Source: Candidatus Zixiibacteriota bacterium (GTDB lineage Bacteria > Zixibacteria > MSB-5A5 > JAUVRN01). Taken from it: a DNA stretch of 11,551 nt. The translations under genes and the position numbers were made by a program. Location of the stretch: contig JAUVRN010000026.1 in the NCBI GenBank assembly GCA_030597645.1, forward strand, positions 1 through 11,551. Direction: 5' to 3'. Below the pieces are notes generated by a model. The model was not told the origin of the DNA, did no database searches, and saw only the letters and a list, made by a program, of their open reading frames with translations. Shown piece after piece: positions 1-5,666 of this stretch; the first letter of the stretch is position 1, and every line of letters starts with the position of its first letter.

Positions 1-83
1 ACGGGCATACGTCCGCCCACCTCGTCATGCGCCTTCGCGGCGGACGTGGTGTGGAAGCGGTTGGGGTTCAGAAGCTGGATCAT
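1..83 (-). CDS. Possible 5' end of a minus-strand gene (partial, unidentified)
   Basis: On the minus strand an ATG at 83-81 opens a frame with no stop to the window edge (27 codons plus two bases). It begins MIQLLNPNRFHTTSAAKAHD and continues EVGGRMP. Third codon positions are mostly G or C, as in the confirmed genes here, and a divergent gene would explain the long non-coding stretch that follows. I see no strong Shine-Dalgarno; a weak TTGACG-like -35 (147-152 on the plus strand) lies upstream. The fragment is too short to name. Plus-strand frames across the same bases are also open but read as poor, Trp/Arg-rich protein. Low confidence. Confidence 0.3.
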   Translation of the reverse strand, partial: MIQLLNPNRFHTTSAAKAHDEVGGRMP

Positions 84-405
84 CGGACGTAGTTTCTCTC
101 GTGTTCGTTGACTGGCTGCGATCCAATAAACGAACCGACTCCGTATCGTCAAGCGGTTTTGTGCCGCGTGGTTGCAGGCGCTACGGGGGCACGTACGCAA
201 CGGACTGACCGGTTTGTTGTGACCGCAACGGGCCGACGTACTCGTCGTGATGTCGGTACGCTCACCTGTGCAGACAAATTCGTTTTCGGTATGCGTTACT
301 CGATCGACCCCGATCGGATGAACGTGAAGTGTTCCATTGCATCGAAGAACGTGTTTTGCACACAAGGGCCGCTCAAAAAAAATTCAAAAAAATGATTGCG
401 CATCC
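84..405. other. Intergenic region, probably divergent regulatory DNA
   Basis: About 320 bp without a convincing gene. Short frames here have atypical composition and no ribosome binding site. The last 30 bases hold two A-tracts (375-382 and 386-392) just upstream of the -35 box at 406, where an UP element would lie. I found no tRNA and no terminator. Confidence 0.5.
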
Positions 406-434
406 TTGACTGCGAGCCGTGTAACACATAAAAT
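406..434 (+). promoter_or_regulatory. Sigma-70-type promoter for the sigma-54 activator gene
   Basis: TTGACT (406-411) and TAAAAT (429-434) are separated by exactly 17 bp; each differs from consensus at one position. A-tracts lie upstream. The expected transcription start is near 441, one base before the ATG at 442, so the transcript should be leaderless. No Shine-Dalgarno precedes that ATG, which agrees. Confidence 0.7.
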
Positions 435-441
435 TTCCACG

Positions 442-981
442 ATGCCAAAGCGCGAGTCGAGATCAACACGTCGATCCGATTGGAAAGCGTCGCTTGAACG
501 TCTCGCTCGCCGCGAGCTGTATCCGCTGTTCGAGTCGCTGGCGGAGTCCAACGGCGCACGCAACGGCAACGGATCGCGCAAGTCCGATCCCGACGCCAGC
601 GTGGATGATCGCCTCGGGTCGCTCGAGACGATCATCGGTGACTTCGGTACGCGGCTGGCGCGTGACCAGGAACGAATGGAGTTGCACGTCACCGAACTGG
701 TCGCCGAGCGCGACACGTTTCGAACGCTCTACGAACTCTCTACGATCATCGACGCAGAGCGTGACCTGCACCTGCTGGTAGAAGGCGTCATCGATGGCCT
801 GCTGGCGCTCTTCGATACCGAGCGCATCCTGCTGGCGCTCATTGACGAAGAGGGGCAGATCAAGTTCTCTATGGGCAAGGACCCCTCCAAGAGGCGATTT
901 CCGGCGCCCGACGACGGGATCCTCCGCAAGACCATTGACAGCGGCGGAGGGGCCCGAACTCCTGTTCACGTAGTGGGGTAG
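442..981 (+). pseudogene. N-terminal part of GAF-domain sigma-54 activator, ended by an in-frame TAG
   Basis: This is the first 179 codons of a protein that continues in the same frame to 2199. It starts MPKRESRSTRRSDWKAS, with a basic N-terminus. A charged, probably helical segment follows (about residues 60-95). The first half of a GAF sensor domain comes next (about residue 96 onward, LYELSTIIDAERDLHLLVEG). The frame stops at TAG 979-981 (codon 180), in the middle of the GAF domain. I chose ATG 442 because upstream codons in this frame lie in A-tract and promoter DNA and the promoter points to 441. An upstream ATG at 337 is unlikely. Alone the fragment would be a truncated sensor with no ATPase or DNA-binding domain. 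The TAG could be a real nonsense mutation, a sequencing error or a readthrough site. Confidence 0.75.
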
Positions 982-1023
982 ATAGACGGGGAGGAGAAGG
1001 GCGATCGCCTCTCTATATACGCG

Positions 1024-2199
1024 GTGCCCCTGCTGGCCCACGACCGGCCGCTCGGCTGCGTTCTCCTGACCATGCATGGTCAGGACGCCGGCTTTGAGGA
1101 GGACCACCGGCGCCTCCTGGGTCAGATCGCAGAGCGGCTCGCCCTGGCCGTGGAGCGAAACCGGCGGTACATGCAGCTCAAGGCATCGCGGGCCAAGTTG
1201 CTGGAAGACCTCAAGGGGCAGTTTCAATTCGACGAGATTCTGGGCAATTCGCCGGAGATGACCACGCTGCTCAAGACCGCCGCGGAGGTGGCCCAGACCG
1301 ACGCCGCCGTTCTCATCGAGGGCGAGTCCGGCACGGGCAAGGAACTGCTCGCCCGTGCAATCCATCTCAACAGCCCGCGTGGCGAATCCCCGTTCATGCC
1401 GATCAACTGTGCCGCGATTCCGGAAAACCTCCTGGAGTCGGAGTTGTTCGGCTACGAAAAGGGTGCGTTCACCGGTGCCGACAAGCGCAAGATCGGCAAG
1501 TTCGAGGCCGCCGACGGCGGGACGATCTTTCTCGACGAAATCGGTGAGATGCGGCCACTTCTCCAGGTCAAACTGCTGCGCTTTCTGCAGGCGCACGAAT
1601 TCGAGCGCCTGGGGTCGACAGTCACCCGCCACGCCGACGTGCGCATCATCTCGGCCACCAACCGAGAACTGATTTCGCTGGTAGGCGAGGGTATCTTTCG
1701 CGAAGACCTTTACTATCGCATCAACGTCATCAATCTCAAGGTACCACCTCTTCGCCGCCGCCGGAGTGACATTGCGCCTCTGGCGGGCAGTTTCGTGATC
1801 AAGTCGGCGAAGCGCCAGGGCAAGAAGATCAACGGTGTCTCCCCCGAAGCCCTCGCCGTCCTGACGCGCTACCCCTTCCCGGGCAATATCCGCGAGCTCG
1901 AGAATGTCATCGCACGGGCCGTGATCCTGGCCCGTGGAGAGTGGGTCACGCCGGCTGAGTTGCCCGAGGTCATTCTCAAGGAGGGCGAGGCCCGTCCCGC
2001 TCCCGTTGCCGCGGCGGAATCCTATCCCGAGCTCAAGCGTAGGCGTGTGGAGGCACTCTCTGAAGTGGACCGCGCGTTCGTGGCCCGCCTGCTCGAGCGG
2101 CACAGGTACAATGTCTCACAGGCGGCCCTGGCCGCCGGCATGCACCGCTTCGAGCTGCAGCGGCTCATACGCAAGCTCAAGCGAATCGGACGGCTTTAG
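1024..2199 (+). CDS. Sigma-54 activator, AAA+ and HTH part (3' part of the interrupted gene)
   Basis: This continues the 442 frame after the TAG. Codons 982-1023 still read as GAF sequence (IDGEEKGDRLSIYA), and 1024 is merely the first GTG. In full-length numbering the GAF domain ends near residue 250. The AAA+ domain shows Walker A GESGTGKE (about 294), the sigma-54 contact loop GAFTGA (341-346), Walker B TIFLDE (D365, E366), the arginine-finger region FREDLYYRI and sensor II PGNIRELEN. A C-terminal Fis-type helix-turn-helix ends RLIRKLKRIGRL. Such enhancer-binding proteins use ATP hydrolysis to open promoters bound by RNA polymerase with sigma-54. All catalytic motifs are intact, so decay, if real, is recent. 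If translated from GTG 1024, it would be an activator lacking a complete sensor. No Shine-Dalgarno favours that start. The first H1-like gene follows after 55 bp with no visible terminator or promoter, so cotranscription is likely. Confidence 0.85.
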   Translation: MPLLAHDRPLGCVLLTMHGQDAGFEEDHRRLLGQIAERLALAVERNRRYMQLKASRAKLLEDLKGQFQFDEILGNSPEMTTLLKTAAEVAQTDAAVLIEGESGTGKELLARAIHLNSPRGESPFMPINCAAIPENLLESELFGYEKGAFTGADKRKIGKFEAADGGTIFLDEIGEMRPLLQVKLLRFLQAHEFERLGSTVTRHADVRIISATNRELISLVGEGIFREDLYYRINVINLKVPPLRRRRSDIAPLAGSFVIKSAKRQGKKINGVSPEALAVLTRYPFPGNIRELENVIARAVILARGEWVTPAELPEVILKEGEARPAPVAAAESYPELKRRRVEALSEVDRAFVARLLERHRYNVSQAALAAGMHRFELQRLIRKLKRIGRL

Positions 2200-2215
2200 T
2201 CTCAACCAGCGAAGC

Positions 2216-2243
2216 CAACCCGTAACCCCCCAGGGGGAGGAGG
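2216..2243 (+). promoter_or_regulatory. Conserved leader and strong Shine-Dalgarno of H1-like gene 1
   Basis: The leader has CAACCCGTAACCC, then a C-run facing a G-run around one A, then GGAGGAGG ending 11 nt before ATG 2255. It is nearly the same as the leader of H1-like gene 2 at 3393-3418. The C-run and G-run could pair into a small hairpin covering the start of the Shine-Dalgarno, possibly a translational control. Confidence 0.55.
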
Positions 2244-2254
2244 TAACGTAGACC

Positions 2255-2569
2255 ATGGCAGTAGCCAAGAAGCGCACCCGAAAGAAAGCGGCTAAGAAGC
2301 GCACCACTAAGAAGCGCACGGCCAAGAAGCGGACCGCCAAGAGGCGCACCACTAAGAAGCGCACGGCCAAGCGTCGCACGACCAAGAAGCGGACGGCGAA
2401 GAAACGGACTGCGAAGAAGCGCACGGCCAAGCGCCGCACGACCAAGAAGCGGACGGCGAAGAAGCGCACGGCCAAGCGTCGCACGACCAAGAAACGCACT
2501 GCGAAGAAGCGGACTGCGAAGAAGCGGACTGCGAAGAAGCGCACGACCAAGCGTCGCAAGAGGAAATAG
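2255..2569 (+). CDS. Histone H1-like lysine/arginine-rich protein 1
   Basis: A 104-residue, extremely basic protein built almost only from K, R, T and A in a five-residue rhythm, K(K/R)RT(A/T). It has no acidic or aromatic residues after the MAVAKKRTRKKAA start. Bacterial H1-like proteins of this composition bind DNA without sequence specificity and compact the nucleoid; that function is inferred from composition, not from a fold. A strong Shine-Dalgarno supports the start, and an intrinsic terminator follows within 40 bp. The first 22 or so residues and the leader are shared with the gene at 3427-3867, so the two are paralogues. The low-complexity DNA keeps several other frames open by chance; the paralogue, leader and terminator identify this frame as the real one. 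Confidence 0.85.
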   Translation: MAVAKKRTRKKAAKKRTTKKRTAKKRTAKRRTTKKRTAKRRTTKKRTAKKRTAKKRTAKRRTTKKRTAKKRTAKRRTTKKRTAKKRTAKKRTAKKRTTKRRKRK

Positions 2570-2606
2570 CGGCGTACGCTCTCTGCTCAGCAGAGAGGGG
2601 GACCTG

Positions 2607-2634
2607 GCGGGGGGCGACGGCCTCCCGCTTTTTT
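2607..2634 (+). terminator. Intrinsic terminator after H1-like gene 1
   Basis: A 9-bp GC-rich stem (2607-2615 with 2620-2628, one G-U pair) closes a GACG loop and is followed directly by six T (2629-2634). A separate perfect 8-bp hairpin (2579-2586 with 2590-2597) lies just upstream. A similar two-hairpin arrangement follows H1-like gene 2. Confidence 0.9.
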
Positions 2635-2939
2635 GTTGGAGACGGTGGCTTTGGCTTCGCACCGCTTTTGTGCAAGTATTGGCCCCAAGTCCGCCCGGTT
2701 CTGTGTGAGCGGGATTCATGCGATTTTTTTCGACAGACAGTGCAACAAATCTGTTTCCTGACACATATCCGTGGCACTGCGCACTTTGTAGCTATTCATC
2801 TGCATTTCAAAGGAATAGCGCTTATGATGCAACGATCGTGTGGCATAGACGTGTGTGTACCGATTCTGGCTCAGATCATGTTTCCCTTTATTCATAATGG
2901 TTTACGCCGAAGTGAACCGAAGCGTACACCTGCTATTTT
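2635..2939. other. AT-richer intergenic region upstream of the sigma-54 promoter
   Basis: About 300 bp with lower GC than its surroundings and no convincing gene. Frames that cross it are rich in Cys, Phe and His and lack a ribosome binding site. Possible protein sites are an ACAGA-N12-TCTGT dyad (2733-2754) and the dyad at 2899-2918. This is where activator binding sites for the promoter at 2940 would be expected. Confidence 0.5.
2899..2918. promoter_or_regulatory. Candidate activator-binding dyad
   Basis: GGTTTAC and GTGAACC are separated by 6 bp; the half-sites are inverted repeats matching at six of seven positions. Its centre is about 57 bp upstream of the predicted sigma-54 transcription start, somewhat close for an enhancer site. 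A related GTTCAC occurs at 2963-2968. Sequence pattern only. Confidence 0.3.
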
Positions 2940-2955
2940 TGGCATGCTGCTTGCG
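2940..2955 (+). promoter_or_regulatory. Sigma-54 (-24/-12) promoter for the GxxExxY gene
   Basis: TGGCATGCTGCTTGCG matches the TGGCACG-N4-TTGCW consensus at all defined positions but two, and has the required GG-N10-GC spacing (GG 2941-2942, GC 2953-2954). A run of T precedes it. Transcription should start near 2966, giving a leader of about 18 nt before ATG 2984. A 6-bp inverted repeat, TTGCGT/ACGCAA (2951-2956, 2967-2972), overlaps the -12 element and start site and could be a repressor site. The gene just upstream of this region encodes a sigma-54 activator. Confidence 0.7.
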
Positions 2956-2983
2956 TTACAACGTTCACGCAAAGAGACGTAGA

Positions 2984-3391
2984 ATGGAAGTGCAACAAAC
3001 AAGTGACGGTACTCAAGCGAGCGTTCTGTCCCTCAAGGACTTGCAGAACCTCGTAGTCGAATCCGCTCTCGAAGTCCACAAGAACATGGGTCTTGGGTTC
3101 GAGGAAGAGGCCTACTGCACGGCCCTGGCCGTCGAATTCGATCTCCGCAGCGTGTCCTACGAGAGCGATCGGGAGATTACCCTCAATTACAAGGGGTCCG
3201 TGGCCGGTAGCTACCGGCTGCAATTCGTGGTCGACGACCGCGTGGTCGTCATCCTCAAGGCGGATGCGGAAATCGGGGAAATGGACGAGGCCAAGGTGCG
3301 CAAGTACCTCAAAGTCTCCCGGCTTCCCGTGGGGATGATTCTCGATTTCGGTCGCAGCGAACTGGAAGTTCAGAGCGTTCACAGAACCTAG
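2984..3391 (+). CDS. GxxExxY-family protein with altered nuclease residues
   Basis: A 135-residue protein of the GxxExxY family, a PD-(D/E)xK nuclease-like fold of unclear function. The naming motif is G38-x-x-E41-x-x-Y44, followed by the typical YRLxxVVDDxVVV strand and KYLKVSxLPVGMILDF helix-strand. Family members I recall have an Asp in the YRLD strand and Glu-x-Lys in the next. Here these are Gln80 and Ile90-x-Lys92, so only the Lys remains, and the usual HEAQ has become DEAK. Nuclease activity is therefore doubtful. I chose ATG 2984 because the family alignment begins soon after it and the sigma-54 start site lies at about 2966; an in-frame extension to 2855 would cross the promoter. H1-like gene 2 follows after 35 bp, so the two are probably cotranscribed. 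Confidence 0.8.
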   Translation: MEVQQTSDGTQASVLSLKDLQNLVVESALEVHKNMGLGFEEEAYCTALAVEFDLRSVSYESDREITLNYKGSVAGSYRLQFVVDDRVVVILKADAEIGEMDEAKVRKYLKVSRLPVGMILDFGRSELEVQSVHRT

Positions 3392-3392
3392 A

Positions 3393-3418
3393 CAACCCGT
3401 AACCCACTGGGGGAGGAG
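3393..3418 (+). promoter_or_regulatory. Conserved leader and strong Shine-Dalgarno of H1-like gene 2
   Basis: CAACCCGTAACCC-ACT-GGGGGAGGAG repeats the leader at 2216-2243. The Shine-Dalgarno ends 8 nt before ATG 3427. CCCA and TGGG could again pair across the start of the Shine-Dalgarno although the bases between differ. Keeping this leader after the duplication suggests shared control or simply shared ancestry. Confidence 0.55.
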
Positions 3419-3426
3419 CACCAACC

Positions 3427-3867
3427 ATGGCAGTAGCCAAGAAGCGCACCCGCAAGAAAGCGGCAAAGAAGCGCACCACGAAGAAGCGCACGGCCAAGAA
3501 GCGCACGGACAAGCGGCGCACCACCAAGAAGCGCACGGCCAAGAGGCGTACGACCAAGAAGCGCACGGCCAAGAGGCGCACGACCAAGAAGCGCACGGCC
3601 AAGAGGCGCACGACCAAGAAGCGCACGGCCAAGAGGCGTACGACCAAGAAGCGCACGGCCAAGAGGCGCACGACCAAGAAGCGCACGGCGAAGAAGCGCA
3701 CCACCAAGCGGCGCAAAACCGCCAAGAAGGCTGCACGCAAGACGACCCGGCGCAAAACGGCCAGGAAGGCCACGAGCCGGAAGTCGACCACGCGGAAGGC
3801 CAAGCCGAGACGCAAAACCGCCCGGCGCAAACCCAAAGCCGCTTCGGCGCTGACGCCGTTCATGTAG
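3427..3867 (+). CDS. Histone H1-like lysine/arginine-rich protein 2
   Basis: A 146-residue paralogue of the protein at 2255-2569. It begins MAVAKKRTRKKAAKKRTTKK and has one acidic residue (an Asp in KKRTDKRRTT). The middle is five perfect copies of the decapeptide KKRTAKRRTT. The C-terminal third is a less regular K/R/T/A/S tail ending ASALTPFM, absent from paralogue 1. It probably binds and compacts DNA; this is inferred from charge and composition. It follows the GxxExxY gene closely and is likely under the same sigma-54 promoter. A strong terminator ends the unit. Confidence 0.87.
   Translation: MAVAKKRTRKKAAKKRTTKKRTAKKRTDKRRTTKKRTAKRRTTKKRTAKRRTTKKRTAKRRTTKKRTAKRRTTKKRTAKRRTTKKRTAKKRTTKRRKTAKKAARKTTRRKTARKATSRKSTTRKAKPRRKTARRKPKAASALTPFM
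3526..3675 (+). repeat. Five tandem 30-bp repeats inside H1-like gene 2
   Basis: Units at 3526, 3556, 3586, 3616 and 3646 encode KKRTAKRRTT. They are identical except that units 1 and 4 have GCGTACG where the others have GCGCACG, a silent change. The shared variant three units apart suggests duplication of a 90-bp block, or independent change. Confidence 0.9.
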
Positions 3868-3888
3868 GCGTTCCGTCGCGAAACGCAG

Positions 3889-3914
3889 CGGGAGGCGCAA
3901 GCCTCCCGTTTTTT
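3889..3914 (+). terminator. Intrinsic terminator after H1-like gene 2
   Basis: A perfect 8-bp stem, CGGGAGGC (3889-3896) with GCCTCCCG (3901-3908), closes a GCAA tetraloop and is followed by six T and further T-rich bases. A weaker hairpin (3868-3872 with 3882-3886) precedes it. Confidence 0.92.
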
Positions 3915-3917
3915 CTT

Positions 3918-3946
3918 TTGTGGCAACGCACGGCACTCGCTAGACT
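3918..3946 (+). promoter_or_regulatory. Probable promoter of the VanZ-like gene
   Basis: TTGTGG (3918-3923) and TAGACT (3941-3946) have a 17-bp spacer. The -35 begins in the tail of the preceding terminator. The predicted start (about 3953) coincides with the GTG initiation codon, again implying a leaderless message. The boxes are moderate matches. Confidence 0.5.
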
Positions 3947-3952
3947 GGCCCC

Positions 3953-4351
3953 GTGCATCTGGCGTCCCTGATCTATCGCCTGCCCGCCCTGCTGTACGCC
4001 GGGCTGCTATTCTGGTTGTCGTCGCGGTCGCAGCTGCCGCTCGTGGATCTGGGCTGGGGGTTCGAAGACAAACTGGCCCACTTCGGAGCCTATGCGGTGT
4101 TCTCCGTTCTGATTTACGTGGCACTGACCCGGCCGCAGCGACTGGTACGGCATGCCCATGTCTGGGCCGTGGCGCTGGGTGTTTTGTACGCCTTCACGGA
4201 CGAGTGGCACCAGATCACCGTAGCGGGCCGTTTCTTTGAGGTGGGCGATCTGGTCGCCGACGGCGCCGGCCTGGTCGCTGCCCAGTTGTTTCTCTACCGA
4301 CTGGAGCGCCGGCGGGGTCGGACTCTGGCCGCCATGTCCAGGCACGACTGA
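3953..4351 (+). CDS. VanZ-like integral membrane protein
   Basis: A 132-residue protein with four hydrophobic helices (about 8-24, 41-58, 68-82 and 98-115). It carries the polar motifs of the VanZ-like family: D39-K-x-x-H43 at the start of helix 2, D83-E-x-H-Q87 after helix 3, and R93 followed by D99-x-x-x-D103-G before the last helix. The family is named after the teicoplanin-resistance accessory protein VanZ, but most chromosomal members have no known function, and nothing here points to antibiotic resistance. It sits alone between a terminator and the hisS promoter. The start is GTG, without a Shine-Dalgarno. Confidence 0.82.
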   Translation: MHLASLIYRLPALLYAGLLFWLSSRSQLPLVDLGWGFEDKLAHFGAYAVFSVLIYVALTRPQRLVRHAHVWAVALGVLYAFTDEWHQITVAGRFFEVGDLVADGAGLVAAQLFLYRLERRRGRTLAAMSRHD

Positions 4352-4380
4352 TCCGCAAATACCCCGCGGCCTCTATCTAG

Positions 4381-4409
4381 TTGCGCGACCTCGATATCGC
4401 GGCTAGGAT
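4381..4409 (+). promoter_or_regulatory. Probable hisS promoter
   Basis: TTGCGC (4381-4386) and TAGGAT (4404-4409) have a 17-bp spacer. The predicted start, about 4416, leaves only some six bases before ATG 4422. The spacer contains the 8-bp palindrome CGATATCG (4392-4399), a possible operator. Confidence 0.55.
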
Positions 4410-4421
4410 AACCTCTCAGCC

Positions 4422-5666
4422 ATGGAAACATTAAAGGCCGTACCCGGTACGTACGACATTTTCCCGGAAGATGCGCGCACCTGGGATCGGCTGCGCCGGA
4501 TCGTCGCGCACGCGATGCGTGCGTACGCGTACGGTCGCGTCGAGACTCCTCACATGGAGTCGGCGGAGCTCTTCGCGCGGGGCGTGGGCGCGGACACGGA
4601 TATCGTGCAGAAGGAGATGTACGTGTTCGAGGACCGTGGCGGACGGCGGCTGGCCCTGCGCCCCGAAGGCACGGCCGGTGTCGTCCGGGCGTACATCGAG
4701 GCCCGTCTCGATAAGCAACGGCCCTATTCTAAGCTCTGGTACTGGGGTCCCATGTTTCGCGCCGAGCGGCCGCAGAAGGGCCGGTATCGCCAGTTCTGGC
4801 AGTTCGGCGTGGAGGCCATCGGCATCGCCGGTCCGACCGTCGATGCGGAGCAGATCGCCCTGGCTATGTTCATCGCCGGCAAGCTCCAACTGCAAAACCT
4901 AGTACTCCGTCTCAGTTCCATCGGCGACGGGAACTGCCGACCCGCCTATCGTGAGCGGCTGGTTTCTTACCTGCAGCGGGTGCAGGCGAAACTCTGCGAC
5001 CCATGCCGGCGTCGCGTGGGATCCAATCCCATGCGTGTCCTCGATTGCAAGGAAGCCGCCTGCCGGGCAGCTACAGCCGACGCCCCGCTGGTGATCGACT
5101 ACCTCTGCGATCCTTGCCGGGAGCACCTGGATGGGGTTCGATCCGCGCTCGATCGCTTTGGAGTTGACTACGTACTGGACGGCCGAATTGTGCGCGGCCT
5201 GGACTACTATCGGCGTACCGCCTTTGAACTGGAAAGCGGCAAACTCGGGGCTCAAAATTCGATCGTGGGCGGCGGACGGTACGACGGCCTGGTCGCGGCC
5301 CTGGGTGGGCCCGATCTGCCGGGTGTTGGCTGGGCCGCGGGCGTAGAGAGATTCCTCCTGGCCGCCGGTTCGGTCGCCCAGGACCCTACGCTCGATGCGT
5401 TCGTGGCGGGCTTTCCCGAGACCCGGGGTGCGGCGGCCGAACTGGCTCAGCGCTGGCGGCACAGCGGCCTGCGTGTGGAGATCGACTATCTGGATCGCAG
5501 CCTCAAAGCACAACTCAAGGAAGCGGCACGGCAGGGTGCCCGGTTCGCGGTCGTGGTGGGTCCCGATGAGTGGTCACAGGGACAGGTCACGCTGCGCGAT
5601 CTCCATGCCGGTTCCCAGGAGACCGTAACCCCGGACGAGGCGCACTCTCGCGTGTCGCAGACATGA
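4422..5666 (+). CDS. hisS: Histidyl-tRNA synthetase
   Basis: A 414-residue class II synthetase that charges tRNA-His using ATP. The N-terminus (LKAVPGTYDIFPEDA) is typical. The catalytic domain has motif 2 FRAERPQKGRYRQFWQF (about residues 112-128), the histidine-binding motif VRGLDYYRRTAFE, and GGGRYDGL with GVGWAAGVER for motif 3. The C-terminal anticodon-binding domain is about residues 325-414. The insertion domain contains CDPC, DCKEAAC and a second CDPC, three cysteine pairs that could bind metal; cysteines occur here in various bacterial HisRS. It ends at TGA 5664-5666, and aspS follows 97 bp later with no terminator, so the pair is probably one operon. Confidence 0.96.
   Translation: METLKAVPGTYDIFPEDARTWDRLRRIVAHAMRAYAYGRVETPHMESAELFARGVGADTDIVQKEMYVFEDRGGRRLALRPEGTAGVVRAYIEARLDKQRPYSKLWYWGPMFRAERPQKGRYRQFWQFGVEAIGIAGPTVDAEQIALAMFIAGKLQLQNLVLRLSSIGDGNCRPAYRERLVSYLQRVQAKLCDPCRRRVGSNPMRVLDCKEAACRAATADAPLVIDYLCDPCREHLDGVRSALDRFGVDYVLDGRIVRGLDYYRRTAFELESGKLGAQNSIVGGGRYDGLVAALGGPDLPGVGWAAGVERFLLAAGSVAQDPTLDAFVAGFPETRGAAAELAQRWRHSGLRVEIDYLDRSLKAQLKEAARQGARFAVVVGPDEWSQGQVTLRDLHAGSQETVTPDEAHSRVSQT

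Noticed and set aside
979..981. TAG reassigned to an amino acid in this organism
   Set aside because: TAG ends at least five other genes here at family-appropriate lengths or just before terminators.
463..2103. Long open frame (546 codons) on the minus strand opposite the activator gene
   Set aside because: It is a shadow of the high-GC plus-strand gene, whose translation has complete sigma-54 activator motifs; the minus translation matches no family I recognise.
2646..2661. Second sigma-54 promoter (TGGCTTTGGCTTCGC)
   Set aside because: It has GG-N10-GC spacing but lacks the TGGCA and TTGC elements, and lies far from any start codon.
2668..2982. Plus-strand 104-codon frame upstream of the GxxExxY gene
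   Set aside because: No ribosome site, composition unlike neighbouring genes, and it overlaps the sigma-54 promoter.
2855..2983. N-terminal extension of the GxxExxY protein to an upstream ATG
   Set aside because: The extension would run across the promoter and predicted transcription start, and the family similarity begins only after residue M at 2984.
3526..3675. CRISPR-like array
   Set aside because: The 30-bp repeats are contiguous without spacers and encode a regular peptide in frame.
2116..4124. Minus-strand frames over the H1-like genes encoding Phe/Val/Arg-rich, Cys/Ser-rich or Leu/Gly-rich repeats
   Set aside because: Periodic DNA opens all frames; the plus frame has leaders, Shine-Dalgarno sequences, a paralogue and terminators.
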